Source: W0P28-013 sp051870755 (GTDB lineage: Bacteria > Bacteroidota > Bacteroidia > Bacteroidales > Paludibacteraceae). From it: a stretch of 64,000 bases of DNA. The position numbers and the translations under genes were made by a program. The DNA lies in the NCBI GenBank assembly GCA_051870755.1, contig JBJECE010000003.1, positions 17,071-81,070 on the forward strand, given 5' to 3'. The notes beneath the pieces were generated by a model. It was given only the letters and a program-made list of their open reading frames with translations. It made no database searches and was not told the origin of the DNA. Below, piece after piece: positions 36,191 to 45,570 of this stretch (positions within the stretch are counted from its first letter, which is position 1; the number at the start of each line of letters is the position of its first letter).

Positions 36191-36731
36191 CTATTAATAA
36201 AGTTTTAGTTGAAAGATATTCTACAATTTTCTTCTGCTCATCAATGGGCGGAATAGGAATATTCAGCTTGCGAAGTCCGTCATAGTTTAGGCTTTGCCTT
36301 AAACCTCCACCCATTGAATAGAAAACTTTTTTAATATCGTACATATGAAGCATTAAATAAAAGTATTCAGGGAAAACCTTATCTTTCACTTCTAATGCGA
36401 TATATGCAGATGTTATAATCCCTTCTTCTTTAGCCATACCTACACGAAGGCTTTTTTGGTCGTTCTGCAAATCTGTAAGCCTAAGAATTATATTGCCTGG
36501 TTCTACTATTTGGTAAGTATCAAAAGATTCTGGTAGTAAACCGTCTGTCTTATTGATATCCTTACGTATTATTTTTCCATAACTTAAAGAAAGAAGATTT
36601 TGATGATGAACATTTTTATTTGAAATAAAGTGTTCATTGCTAAACTGAAATAAGAAAGGAGTTTCCCAGTGGCTTGGAATTTCTCCAATCCACGAGATAC
36701 CACTTGGCTTATATGAATCGTATCGTTTCAT
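36150..36731 (-). CDS. hsdS: HsdS N-terminal half (TRD1 + conserved region 1), ends early after the AG repeat
   Basis: 193 residues. It begins MKRYDSYKPSGISWIGEIPSHWE, the usual HsdS N-terminus, carries the first target-recognition domain and ends with IPIPPIDEQKKIVEYLSTK, matching the repeat in the other half. After DAQQRERER it runs out of frame and stops at TGA (36150-36152). A normal HsdS carries two such halves in one chain, each reading half of a bipartite site. The truncated form could still dimerise, as shown for other single-domain HsdS proteins, and read a symmetric site. Confidence 0.85.
   Translation of the reverse strand: MKRYDSYKPSGISWIGEIPSHWETPFLFQFSNEHFISNKNVHHQNLLSLSYGKIIRKDINKTDGLLPESFDTYQIVEPGNIILRLTDLQNDQKSLRVGMAKEEGIITSAYIALEVKDKVFPEYFYLMLHMYDIKKVFYSMGGGLRQSLNYDGLRKLNIPIPPIDEQKKIVEYLSTKTLLIDAQQRERERVTAA
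36164..36181. repeat. (CT)9/(AG)9 dinucleotide tract inside hsdS
   Basis: Nine perfect copies, read as AG on the coding strand, between CAAC and TTACGG. In-frame fusion of the two HsdS halves requires copy number n = 1 modulo 3 (7 or 10). n = 9 gives the observed split, and n = 8 or 11 leads to a nearby TAA. Slipped-strand mispairing at such tracts is the standard cause of phase variation. Confidence 0.9.
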
Positions 36732-36736
36732 GTTGT

Positions 36737-37780
36737 TTAGTCCTCTTTGGGTGAAACATCATTACAGTGCTGGGCGAGAAAGAACTGCTTTTGCTGTTCT
36801 ATCTCTCGACGAAGTTCCTCTTCGGTTGGCATGTAGGCCATATATTTCGAGGCAAACAGCTGTTCGCTCTCATGCAGTACGGAATACCTGGCAATGGTCT
36901 TGTCTGTTTCGGTACAAAGCAACACGCCTAAAGTTGGATTGTCATCTTCTCCCTTCACCAGATCGTCAAACATTCGTACATACATATCCAGTTGCCCAAC
37001 GTCTTGATGTGTCAGTTTGTGAGTCTTGAGTTCAAACAAGACAAAGCGCTTCATTCGATAATTATAGAACACTAAGTCGATATAATAGTCCTCTGTATCC
37101 GTCTTGATATGTTTCTGTCTATCAACAAAGGCAAAGCCGCGTCCGAGTTCCATAATAAACTGCTGAAGGTTATTCAATAAGGCCTGCTCCATCTCCGATT
37201 CGTCGAATTTCGCATCCTTGCGAAAGCCCATGAATTCTGCAACAACGGGATTCTTTATGTACTCCTTCGGGTCTTCACCTTCGACGGCTGGCTGCGGAAG
37301 TTCTAATTGCTGACGTTGCGCAGCCATCATGCGACCATAGTATTGTGTAGAAACATTACGTTCCAAAGTGCGTGTGCTCCACATCTGCTCTGACGCTTCC
37401 TTCATATACCATAACCTTCCTTCCGGCGTTGCTTCACGCATTATGATACGAAGATGACTCCATGTCAAATTGTGCACACGCGTGTGCATAATTTCCAAAT
37501 TACTGAAACTCAAGTAGAAACGGCGATATTCGTTAAGACTGCGATAACTGAATCCCGAGCCAAATTCCAACGTGAGTTGTCGAGCAAGATTAGCGATAAG
37601 ATTTGTGCCATACTTAGCCCGCTCCTGTCCTTGCTGTTCTTCCTCCACAATTCGCCTGCCAATGTTCCAATAGGTAGCAATGGCTATCTGTCCGGCTGCA
37701 GCATACGCCTGCCGCCTTCCTTCTTCAATAATCTTACGGATGTCGTTCAGGACTTTCCCGTTTGTTGTCAGTTCATTCAT
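36737..37780 (-). CDS. YhcG/DUF1016 family PD-(D/E)xK nuclease embedded in the type I locus
   Basis: 347 residues. The N-terminal DUF1016 domain (about 1-165) includes TYWNIGRRIVEEEQQGQERAKYG and LARQLTLEFGSGFSYRSLNEYRRFY. The C-terminal nuclease domain (about 185-335) has the catalytic pattern YYIDLVFYN...RFVLFELK, with Asp then Glu-x-Lys, and a helix with QLDMYVRMFDD. Such genes often sit inside type I restriction operons; the role is not established. It lies between hsdM (5-base gap) and hsdS (5-base gap), so it is co-transcribed and probably acts with the system. Confidence 0.88.
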   Translation of the reverse strand: MNELTTNGKVLNDIRKIIEEGRRQAYAAAGQIAIATYWNIGRRIVEEEQQGQERAKYGTNLIANLARQLTLEFGSGFSYRSLNEYRRFYLSFSNLEIMHTRVHNLTWSHLRIIMREATPEGRLWYMKEASEQMWSTRTLERNVSTQYYGRMMAAQRQQLELPQPAVEGEDPKEYIKNPVVAEFMGFRKDAKFDESEMEQALLNNLQQFIMELGRGFAFVDRQKHIKTDTEDYYIDLVFYNYRMKRFVLFELKTHKLTHQDVGQLDMYVRMFDDLVKGEDDNPTLGVLLCTETDKTIARYSVLHESEQLFASKYMAYMPTEEELRREIEQQKQFFLAQHCNDVSPKED

Positions 37781-37785
37781 GTCGT

Positions 37786-39642
37786 TTACTTCATTATCTC
37801 GTCCAACAATCCTTTCGTGTTGCGCTCTATGGTACGAATATCCTCCATGATGGCATCGAGGGCGCGAAGTTCTACAGGTTTGTAGAAATACTTCGTAAAC
37901 GAAAGTTCATATCCGAGTTCAGGTTCGCCAAAGCGTGCTTCGTTGTCGTATGGGGCAACTTCGTTTTCATAGAAAGCCTCTATGCCACCGGGATAAGTGA
38001 GTGGTATGCGCTCACACTCGTTGCGGTTCTTGGTATATTCTATTTCAGGGTCTTGTCCTTTCTTGGCTTTCTTATATACGATGTTGCCGTCTTTGTCTCG
38101 TTTCGGGCGTAGCACAGGGACTTCCCAATAGCCAAATTCTTCGTTGTCGAAAATTTTGCTTTCGGGAGTTTCTTCAAAATTGATAAGCAAGTCGATGATG
38201 TGTTGGCGGTCAGCTTCGCTGAGTTCGCAGTTTTTTTCACCGAGGTTTTTGCGCAGCGGAGTTTTCATTTCCGTGGCGTTGATAAGCTGTACCTTGCCAC
38301 GTCGGTTTGGTGCTTTGCGGTTTGTTACAACCCAAACGTATGTGCCGATGCCTGTATTGTAGAACATCTTTTCAGGCATTGCAACAATGGCTTCGAGCAA
38401 GTCATTCTCGATGATATAACGGCGTAGGTTGCTTTCGCCACCACCTGCTTTGCCTGTGAATAGCGATGAGCCATTGTGGATTTCCACAATGCGAGTACCG
38501 AGTGGAGTATCTTTCATTCGGCTAATGTTATTGGCGAGGAAAAGCATTTGACAGTCGCCAATATCGGGAATGAAAGAGAAATCGCCGTTGTCGTCGTATT
38601 CAAGATTGAAACGAGAGTCGGTGAATTTCTTCTTCTCTGTTTCCTTTAATCCTTTCTTGCGCAAATCCTCTTTCCACGGAGTGCCGAAAGGTGGATTTGA
38701 GATGCAGAAATCGTATGTTTCTCCTGCGTGACCGTCCTCTGAAATGGTTGAGCCGAAAGCAATGTATTTGCGTGGTGTACCTTTTAGCGAGTAACCAGTC
38801 TGCGGAAGCACGCCCGAAATCATCATATCCGCCATACAGGTTGCAAAAGTTTCTGGCTGGAGTTCCTGTCCGAATAGGTGGATCTTGGAATCAGGGATAA
38901 TCTCGTTGATGCGTTCTTGTGCTATGGAAAGAATGCCGCCGGTGCCACATGCTCCGTCGTAAACGGCGTAGGTGGTTTTCGGTTCGAGTTGGTCGGCGAT
39001 AGGAACAACGGCAAGGTCGGCAAGCAGTTTTACATAGTCGCGAGGTGTGAAGTGTTCACCGGCTTCTGTCACGTTGTTTTCCTCATTGAACTTGCGAAGC
39101 AATTCCTCGAAGATTGTTCCCATTGTATGGTTGTCGAGTCCCGGAAGAATTTCGTTGCCCTCATCATCGACCACAGGCTTTATTGATAAGTTGATGTTGG
39201 AGTCGGTAAACTTTGAAATCAAAGTACCCAGGCGTTCTGTTTCCGTCAGGTTGTCTATCTGTTGGCGTAGGTGGAATTTCTCAATTATTTCAAGCACATC
39301 GTTGCTATACCCATTGATATAGTCAATGAAATTGAGCTTCAGCCGCTGAGGGTCAGTTTCGTTGGTGAGCGATTTTAGCGTGAACTTCGATGTGTTATAA
39401 AAAGGAAATCCACTCGCCATACAAAGCGTTTGGTCTTGGTTTGTAACACCGAATTTATCAAGTTGCTCTTTGCGTTCAAGAACCTTTTCCTTTGTCGGTT
39501 CAAGAAGCACGTCAATGCGACGAAGCACCAACATTGGCATTATAATGTCCTTATACTTGCCTTTCTCAAAGGCATGAACGAGTACATCATTGGCTATGTT
39601 CCAAAGAAACGAAAATAATTTGCTATACTGCGCTTGCTCCAT
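37786..39642 (-). CDS. hsdM: Type I restriction enzyme M subunit (N6-adenine methyltransferase)
   Basis: 618 residues. The N-terminal helical HsdM domain (about 1-165) contains FLWNIANDVL and MPMLVLRRID. SAM motif I is YDGACGTGGIL, and the N6-adenine motif is CISNPPFGTPW. A further C-terminal region carries the contacts to HsdS. It methylates adenines at the bipartite site set by HsdS. It is the first gene of the operon, with a promoter element just upstream. Length is somewhat above the 500-aa class, as in the family that pairs with larger R subunits. Confidence 0.96.
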   Translation of the reverse strand: MEQAQYSKLFSFLWNIANDVLVHAFEKGKYKDIIMPMLVLRRIDVLLEPTKEKVLERKEQLDKFGVTNQDQTLCMASGFPFYNTSKFTLKSLTNETDPQRLKLNFIDYINGYSNDVLEIIEKFHLRQQIDNLTETERLGTLISKFTDSNINLSIKPVVDDEGNEILPGLDNHTMGTIFEELLRKFNEENNVTEAGEHFTPRDYVKLLADLAVVPIADQLEPKTTYAVYDGACGTGGILSIAQERINEIIPDSKIHLFGQELQPETFATCMADMMISGVLPQTGYSLKGTPRKYIAFGSTISEDGHAGETYDFCISNPPFGTPWKEDLRKKGLKETEKKKFTDSRFNLEYDDNGDFSFIPDIGDCQMLFLANNISRMKDTPLGTRIVEIHNGSSLFTGKAGGGESNLRRYIIENDLLEAIVAMPEKMFYNTGIGTYVWVVTNRKAPNRRGKVQLINATEMKTPLRKNLGEKNCELSEADRQHIIDLLINFEETPESKIFDNEEFGYWEVPVLRPKRDKDGNIVYKKAKKGQDPEIEYTKNRNECERIPLTYPGGIEAFYENEVAPYDNEARFGEPELGYELSFTKYFYKPVELRALDAIMEDIRTIERNTKGLLDEIMK

Positions 39643-39702
39643 ATCTAAATAAAATAGTTTGATATGTTAATAAATATGCCGATTAAGGCATTGAACAGAC
39701 CG

Positions 39703-39710
39703 CAAAGTTA
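39703..39710 (-). promoter_or_regulatory. hsdM operon -7 element
   Basis: Minus strand TAACTTTG, about 60 bases before the ATG. No -33 match; a six-G run lies near that position. Confidence 0.5.
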
Positions 39711-39852
39711 CAAAATATTTTCTAAATGGGGGGTATTTGTTACTGAAAATTGCACCCGGTTTTTGCAGGTGTCTATGCTGCCCCAACCGGCCCTTTTGCC
39801 GGCACTATCTACCACATTCTGAAACACCATTGGGCTCTTTTCGGCCAAAATG

Positions 39853-39884
39853 TTTGTGTATATTATGAAAAACGCTTATTTTTG
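39853..39884 (+). promoter_or_regulatory. rmlD promoter
   Basis: -33 TTTG (39853-39856) and -7 TATTTTTG (39877-39884), spacer 20, 17 bases before the ATG. Confidence 0.7.
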
Positions 39885-39901
39885 CACCAAATTAAATTGT
39901 C

Positions 39902-40774
39902 ATGATGAAACTTTTGATAACAGGTGCTTACGGCCAACTCGGCAACGAAATGCGCGTGGCTTTGCAGCACTATCCGCAGTTTATGCCGGTGTTTACCGAT
40001 GCCGATACACTCGATATTTGCGATTTGCAGGCGCTCGATGCCTTTGTCGCAGCCCATCGCCCCGATGTGCTGGTCAATTGCGCGGCTTATACGGCCGTCG
40101 ATAAGGCCGAGGACGACGAGGCGCTGTGCCGCAGGGTGAATTGCGACGCGGTGCGCAACTTGGGTGTCGTGGCACAAAAATATGGCTTGAAAATCGTGCA
40201 TATTTCCACCGATTATGTGTTCGACGGAACCGGTCATGTGCCTTACACGGAGGATATGCCCGTGGCGCCCAATACGGTGTACGGCAAAACCAAATTGGCC
40301 GGCGAACAAGCCTTGCTCGAGGTGTGCAGCAATGCGCTGATTATTCGCACAGCATGGCTCTATTCGGGCTTTGGCAACAACTTTGTGAAAACCATGCTGC
40401 GGCTTGGTGCCGAGCGCGACCGTTTGAATGTGGTGTTCGACCAAGTGGGTACACCAACCTATGCGGCCGATTTGGCCGAGGCCATTCTGCAGATTCTGTC
40501 GGCCGATAAGTTTGTGCCGGGCATCTACCATTTTACAAACGAGGGCGTTTGCAGTTGGTACGATTTCACAACCATGATATTTCGGCTGGCCGATGTGCCG
40601 TGTGCCGTGTCGCCCATCGAATCGAAAGATTATGCCTATCGCACGCCACGGCCGCACTACAGCATGTTGAACAAAGCCAAAATAAAAGCCGTTTACGGCA
40701 TCGAAATTCCGTATTGGGTCGATGCGTTGGAACGCTGTTTGCAAGTGTTGCGCCCGACCGGCGTGTCGGACTAA
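39902..40774 (+). CDS. rmlD: dTDP-4-dehydrorhamnose reductase
   Basis: 290 residues of the extended SDR fold. The N-terminal nucleotide-binding motif is ITGAYGQLGNEM. The family stretches CAAYTAVDKAEDDE, STDYVFDG and YGKTKLAGE (catalytic Tyr-x3-Lys), and DQVGTPTYAADLA, are all present. It makes dTDP-L-rhamnose from dTDP-4-keto-rhamnose with NAD(P)H. The other rml genes are not in the window. It has its own promoter and a terminator, so it stands alone. Confidence 0.94.
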   Translation: MMKLLITGAYGQLGNEMRVALQHYPQFMPVFTDADTLDICDLQALDAFVAAHRPDVLVNCAAYTAVDKAEDDEALCRRVNCDAVRNLGVVAQKYGLKIVHISTDYVFDGTGHVPYTEDMPVAPNTVYGKTKLAGEQALLEVCSNALIIRTAWLYSGFGNNFVKTMLRLGAERDRLNVVFDQVGTPTYAADLAEAILQILSADKFVPGIYHFTNEGVCSWYDFTTMIFRLADVPCAVSPIESKDYAYRTPRPHYSMLNKAKIKAVYGIEIPYWVDALERCLQVLRPTGVSD

Positions 40775-40778
40775 CATC

Positions 40779-40806
40779 CGCCGGCTTGGCGTGGTGCCGG
40801 CGTTTT
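40779..40806 (+). terminator. Terminator after rmlD
   Basis: CGCCGGC pairs with GCCGGCG around a 10-base loop, followed by TTTT. Confidence 0.75.
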
Positions 40807-40841
40807 GACACTACATTGTTTCATCCCTAAAAACATTCACC

Positions 40842-42323
40842 GTGGAAAGTGTTATAATCATAGGCAGCGGACTTGGCGGCTTGGAGTGCGGCTATATTTT
40901 GGCCAAACACGGCTATCAAGTTACTGTGTTGGAGCACGATGCGTGTATTGGCGGTTGCCTGCAAACATTTCGGCGCGGCAGTGCCCAATTCGATACCGGA
41001 TTTCATTACGTTGGCGGACTGGGCGAAGGCCAATCGCTCAATGCGCTGTTCCGCTATTTCGATTTGCTCGATTTGCCGTGGCAGCAGTTGGATGCCGACT
41101 GTTTCGACGAAGTGGTCATCGGCGAACAATCGTTCCCGTTTGCCAGCGGACACGCTCGGTTTGTGGAGCGATTGGCAGAATATTTCCCGAAACAACGTGC
41201 TAATTTACAGCGCTATACCGATTTCTTGCGTCAAGTGGGCGACCACATTTACGATAGTTTTCTGCCGCGCGACAGCAACGAATTTTATGCCACGTCGTTG
41301 TTTGCGCGGTCGGCGTATCAATTTCTGAACGAAACGATAGACGACCCGCTGTTGCGCAAAGTGCTGTCGGGCACGTCGCTCAAAATGGAACTGAACGCCG
41401 AAACATTGCCTTTGTATGTGTTTGCGCAAATAAATAATTCGTTCATTCAGAGTGCGTGGCGCTTGCGTGGCGGCGGGTCGCTCATAGCCGACCGCTTGGC
41501 GGCCAAAATCAGGGAGTTTGGCGGCACGGTGCGTGTGCATTCTACTGTTACCAAGTTGGTGGAGCAAGACGGCCGCATTGCCAAAGTGGTGGTCAATGGC
41601 GGCGAAACGCTGACAGCCGATTGGGTGATATCGAGCGCGCATCCGGCACTCACCTTGTCGTTGTTGGACGAGAGTCGCTGCATTCGGCGCGTCTATCGCA
41701 ATCGCATCGCAGGACTGAAAAATTCGTTTGGTATGTTCACCGCCAACATTCGTCTGAAACCGGAGGCGTTGCCCTATCTGAATCGCAACATTTTTGTACA
41801 TCGCGCCGATGCCGATTTGTGGCATGTCGATACCGGCAAGCGCATCGATAGTGTGTTGGTCAACTATGCCGTGCCGACAGATAATACCGCTTATGCCGAC
41901 CGGCTCGACCTGCTGACGCCGATGCGCTGGGACGAAGTGGCGCGTTGGGCTGATTGCCGTGTCGGGCATCGTGGCGACTCGTATGTCGAATTCAAAAACG
42001 ACAAAGTGGAGCAGTGCTTGCAGTTGGTCGAACAGCGTTTGCCGGATTTGCGCGACGCCATCGACCGCGTATTTACCAGCACGCCGCTGTCGTATTACAG
42101 TTACACGCTCACGCAAGAGGGTTCGGCCTACGGCATTTGCAAGGATTGGAACAGCCCGATGACGACCGTGCTGACGCCGCGTACGCCTGTGCAAAACCTG
42201 TTGCTCACCGGACAAAGTCTGAATCTGCACGGCATTTTGGGCGTGTCGATGACGTCGGTGTTCACCTGCGCCGAAATTTTGGGTATGGACACATTGGCCG
42301 AAGCGATTCGGCGTTGTCGATAA
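40842..42323 (+). CDS. FAD-dependent oxidoreductase, phytoene desaturase/RetSat-like
   Basis: 493 residues. The dinucleotide-binding motif IIIGSGLGGLECGYILAKHG starts at the N-terminus, followed by LEHDACIGGCLQTF. A C-terminal FAD signature LLLTGQSLNLHGILGVSMTS completes the carotenoid isomerase/desaturase (CrtI/CrtO/RetSat) pattern. The substrate is unknown, as no carotenoid genes are nearby. The start is GTG at 40842; no ATG is in place before the FAD motif. It is 15 bases before the patatin gene. Confidence 0.88.
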   Translation: MESVIIIGSGLGGLECGYILAKHGYQVTVLEHDACIGGCLQTFRRGSAQFDTGFHYVGGLGEGQSLNALFRYFDLLDLPWQQLDADCFDEVVIGEQSFPFASGHARFVERLAEYFPKQRANLQRYTDFLRQVGDHIYDSFLPRDSNEFYATSLFARSAYQFLNETIDDPLLRKVLSGTSLKMELNAETLPLYVFAQINNSFIQSAWRLRGGGSLIADRLAAKIREFGGTVRVHSTVTKLVEQDGRIAKVVVNGGETLTADWVISSAHPALTLSLLDESRCIRRVYRNRIAGLKNSFGMFTANIRLKPEALPYLNRNIFVHRADADLWHVDTGKRIDSVLVNYAVPTDNTAYADRLDLLTPMRWDEVARWADCRVGHRGDSYVEFKNDKVEQCLQLVEQRLPDLRDAIDRVFTSTPLSYYSYTLTQEGSAYGICKDWNSPMTTVLTPRTPVQNLLLTGQSLNLHGILGVSMTSVFTCAEILGMDTLAEAIRRCR

Positions 42324-42338
42324 AAAAATGTTTGCTGT

Positions 42339-43142
42339 ATGAGTCAAAACAAATATCGCATTGGCATATCGTTGAGTGGCGGCGGTGCCAAAGGCATTGC
42401 GCATTTAGGCGTGTTGCAGGCGCTGGAAGAGGTCGGGCTGAAACCGCAGGTGGTGGCCGGTGTGAGTGCCGGTGCCATTATCGGCGCCTTCTATGCCGAC
42501 GGCAAAACTCCGCAGGAAATTTGCCACTTTTTCAAGGAATCAAAATTTTTCGATTTTGTAAAAATCGTGGTGCCGCAAAAAGGTTTCATGTCCACCGAAC
42601 GCTTCTACCGCCTGATAGATGATTTTATCGATGCCAAAACGTTCGAAGAGTTAAAAATGCCGCTGACAATCAACGCCACCGAACTGATTGACGGGCGCAA
42701 CGTCTATTTCAATACCGGAACGTTGGTCGATAAGGTGGTGGCATCGGCCAGCGTGCCCATTTTTCTGACGCCGCAGGAGATCGACGGCAAAGTGTACGTC
42801 GATGGTGGCATTTTTTGCAATATGCCGGCTTCGGTCATTCGCCACGATTGCGATTTTCTGATTGGCGTACACGTCAATCAGATTGTTACCGACGGCTCCA
42901 TCGACAATGTATTCGACGTGATGGAACGGGTGTATAATCTCTCAATTCAGTCGAGCACAGTGGCCGAAAAACGTCAGTGCGACCTTGTAATCGAGCCGGT
43001 CAAAGCACGCAATTTCGGCATGTTCGACATATCGAAAACACAGCAAATTTTTGATATTGGTTACGAGGCTGCTATGCGCAAACTGACTCAACCCGATGTG
43101 CAGCAACTGATAGAACCGTTGCGAAGAGGCATTATGCCGTAA
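42339..43142 (+). CDS. Patatin-like phospholipase
   Basis: 267 residues. The oxyanion-hole SGGGAKGIAHLGVL, the nucleophile motif G-V-S43-A-G and the dyad Asp in VDGG (D155) are all present, giving a complete Ser-Asp acyl hydrolase. There is no signal peptide, so it is probably a cytoplasmic or inner-membrane lipid hydrolase. It probably shares a transcript with the preceding oxidoreductase. It converges on the PBP1A gene with only 10 bases between the stops and no visible terminator. Confidence 0.93.
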   Translation: MSQNKYRIGISLSGGGAKGIAHLGVLQALEEVGLKPQVVAGVSAGAIIGAFYADGKTPQEICHFFKESKFFDFVKIVVPQKGFMSTERFYRLIDDFIDAKTFEELKMPLTINATELIDGRNVYFNTGTLVDKVVASASVPIFLTPQEIDGKVYVDGGIFCNMPASVIRHDCDFLIGVHVNQIVTDGSIDNVFDVMERVYNLSIQSSTVAEKRQCDLVIEPVKARNFGMFDISKTQQIFDIGYEAAMRKLTQPDVQQLIEPLRRGIMP

Positions 43143-43152
43143 TCGGGATAGA

Positions 43153-45498
43153 CTATTCGGCGATGTCTGTATCGTTTTCGGTTGGACAGCCCGCGTCGGC
43201 ATTAAACCATTCCGGAATATCGAATTTCTGCGTGGCGTCGTAGCCTAACGTGTTGTCTTGCAGCACTTTGTTCATGTATTTAGCCCAAATAGGCAGTGCC
43301 ATGCTGGCGCCTTGTCCTTCGGCCATGTTGCTGAAGTGTACGCCACGATCTTCCCAACCGACCCACACGCCCGACACAAGTGTCGGTGTGAAACCGATGA
43401 ACCAACCATCGGAGTTGTTTTGCGTCGTTCCTGTTTTGCAGCCGGCCGGCGCTTGCACGTTGTATTTGTAGCGCACGCGCACGCCGGTGCCGTGGTCCAT
43501 CACGCTGGTCAGCATGTTTATCATTTTGTACGATGTCTCTTCGTTGATGACTTCGGTGGTGGTAGGTGTAAACGAGGCGATGAGGTTGCCGTTGTTGTCT
43601 TCGATGCGTGTTACATAGATGGGGTTGATGCGTATGCCTTTGTTCGGGAATGTGGTGTAGGCATCGACCATTTCGGCGACGGATACTTCGCACGGCCCGA
43701 GACAGAGTGAATAGTCGGGCACGATTTCGCCGCGCAGCCCGAACGAACGCAGTATGTTTGCAAATTGTTTGGGTGTTGTCAGTTGGCTGATGACGTAGGC
43801 GCTAATCCAGTTGTTGGATGTGGTCAAGCCCCAGCGCAGGGTTACTTCTTCGCCGATGTGGGTTTTGCCGCTGTTGCGTGGCGACCATTCGCTGCCATCG
43901 CCGGCTATGAGCGTAATTGGCTGATTGATAGTCTTGTCGCACGGCCAATAACCTTCGCTCATGGCTTGCGTGTAGAGGTAGGGCTTGATGGTGGAACCGA
44001 CTTGGCGCCGCCCGATGTTGACCATGTCGTATTGGAAATGGCTGAAGTCGGGGCCGCCGACGTAGGCTTTCACATAGCCGTTGCTCGGGTCCATCGACAT
44101 GAAACCGCAGCGCGCAAAACTTTTGATGTAGCGTATCGAGTCGAGCGGTGTCATTACGGTGTCGATGTTGCCGTCGTAGGCGAAAACCGACATTTCGACC
44201 GGCGTGTTGAATGCTTTTTGTATCTCGGCGTCGGTGGCGTGCGCTTTTTTCATGGCGCGATAGCGGTCGGTTTGCCGCATAGCCTGATTCATTATTTGTT
44301 CAATCTCTTGGTCGGTCAGATTGTTGGCAAATGGGGCTTTTTTGCGTCCTTTCTGCTCTTTGAAGAATGTTTTTTGCAGTTCTTGAATGTGTTCGGCTAC
44401 GGCCTCTTCGGCATATTGTTGCATGCGCGAGTCGATGGCGGTGTAAATTTTCAGACCATCGGCGTAGATGTTGTATTTCGAGCCGTCCGATTTCGGATTT
44501 TTTTCGATGAAACCATACAACGGGTCTTCTGCCCACGCGATGGAGTCCATATAGTAGCGACCGTATGGCGCGAGTTGCCATTGGGCGTAATTGGAGCGCT
44601 TGGGTTCTTTGGCAGTCAGCATCAGGCGCAGATATTCGCGGAAATAGGGTGCCAGGCCGAGTTTATGATCCACTTTGTGGTAATTCAGCACCAGCGGTAT
44701 CTGTTTCAGCGAGTCGAATTCGGCTTCGGTGATGTAGTCGCTTTTCAGCATTTGCCCGAGCACGACGTTGCGGCGTTGTTGTGTGCGTTCGTTGCGACGT
44801 ACGGGGTTGAACAGCGCTGGATTTTTGCACATGCCCACCAACGTGGCAGCCTCTTCGATGGTCAAATCTTTGGGCAATTTGCCGAAATAGACTTGCGCGG
44901 CTGTTTTGATGCCGACGGCGTTGTTCAGAAAATCGAATTTGTTGAGGTACATGGTCAGAATTTCCTCTTTCGTGTACAACCGTTCCAACTGTACGGCAAT
45001 GACCCATTCGATGGGTTTTTGCAGTGCGCGCTGAAAGATGTTGGTGGCCGGTGGCGAATAGAGTTGTTTGGCCAACTGTTGCGTGATGGTCGAACCGCCG
45101 CCCGCGTTTTTGCGTTGCAGCAAGCCGCGCACTACCAACACGCGCATCAGGGCTTGTCCGTCGATGCCCGAATGGTCGTAGAAACGTTCGTCTTCGGTAG
45201 CCACCAGGGCGCGTATCACAAAAGGCGATATTTCGTCGTAACGCGTTGTGATGCGGTTGTCGGTGGCGGTGAAAAACGTGCCTAACAACTGCATGTCGGC
45301 CGAATAAATTTCGGTGGCATATTTGTTTTTCGGATTTTGCAACTCGCTGATAGCGGGCATGTAGCCAATCCACCCTTTGGTGATGGCCAGAAAGATGAAG
45401 GCTACAATGGCGATGCCGCACAAAAATAGCGACCAAAACCAGAGTGCAAATCGCTTTTTCTGCGATGATGTGATACCGGAGTCCTTTTTTACAACCAT
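43153..45498 (-). CDS. Penicillin-binding protein 1A, bifunctional transglycosylase/transpeptidase
   Basis: 781 residues. There is one N-terminal membrane anchor (about 17-40). The GT51 glycosyltransferase follows, with EDERFYDHSGID (catalytic Glu) and STITQQLAKQL. The transpeptidase domain has S-T-I-K (VGSTIKPYLY), S-N-N (TTSNNWIS) and K-T-G-T (CKTGTT). It polymerises and cross-links peptidoglycan. The gene has its own promoter with both elements well matched. Confidence 0.95.
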   Translation of the reverse strand: MVVKKDSGITSSQKKRFALWFWSLFLCGIAIVAFIFLAITKGWIGYMPAISELQNPKNKYATEIYSADMQLLGTFFTATDNRITTRYDEISPFVIRALVATEDERFYDHSGIDGQALMRVLVVRGLLQRKNAGGGSTITQQLAKQLYSPPATNIFQRALQKPIEWVIAVQLERLYTKEEILTMYLNKFDFLNNAVGIKTAAQVYFGKLPKDLTIEEAATLVGMCKNPALFNPVRRNERTQQRRNVVLGQMLKSDYITEAEFDSLKQIPLVLNYHKVDHKLGLAPYFREYLRLMLTAKEPKRSNYAQWQLAPYGRYYMDSIAWAEDPLYGFIEKNPKSDGSKYNIYADGLKIYTAIDSRMQQYAEEAVAEHIQELQKTFFKEQKGRKKAPFANNLTDQEIEQIMNQAMRQTDRYRAMKKAHATDAEIQKAFNTPVEMSVFAYDGNIDTVMTPLDSIRYIKSFARCGFMSMDPSNGYVKAYVGGPDFSHFQYDMVNIGRRQVGSTIKPYLYTQAMSEGYWPCDKTINQPITLIAGDGSEWSPRNSGKTHIGEEVTLRWGLTTSNNWISAYVISQLTTPKQFANILRSFGLRGEIVPDYSLCLGPCEVSVAEMVDAYTTFPNKGIRINPIYVTRIEDNNGNLIASFTPTTTEVINEETSYKMINMLTSVMDHGTGVRVRYKYNVQAPAGCKTGTTQNNSDGWFIGFTPTLVSGVWVGWEDRGVHFSNMAEGQGASMALPIWAKYMNKVLQDNTLGYDATQKFDIPEWFNADAGCPTENDTDIAE

Positions 45499-45526
45499 AA
45501 AATTAGTGTTGGATTAGTTGAATGTG

Positions 45527-45558
45527 CAAAGATAAATAAAATCTGCGAAATGTTCAAA
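45527..45558 (-). promoter_or_regulatory. PBP1A promoter
   Basis: Minus strand -7 TATCTTTG (45527-45534) and -33 TTTG (45555-45558), spacer 20, 28 bases before the ATG. Confidence 0.75.
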
Positions 45559-45570
45559 CATATACTTTTT

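Noticed and set aside
39727..39734. Six-G run near the expected -33 of the hsdM promoter as a second phase-variation tract
   Set aside because: Six bases are too short for frequent slippage, and its distance to the -7 element is not clearly critical.
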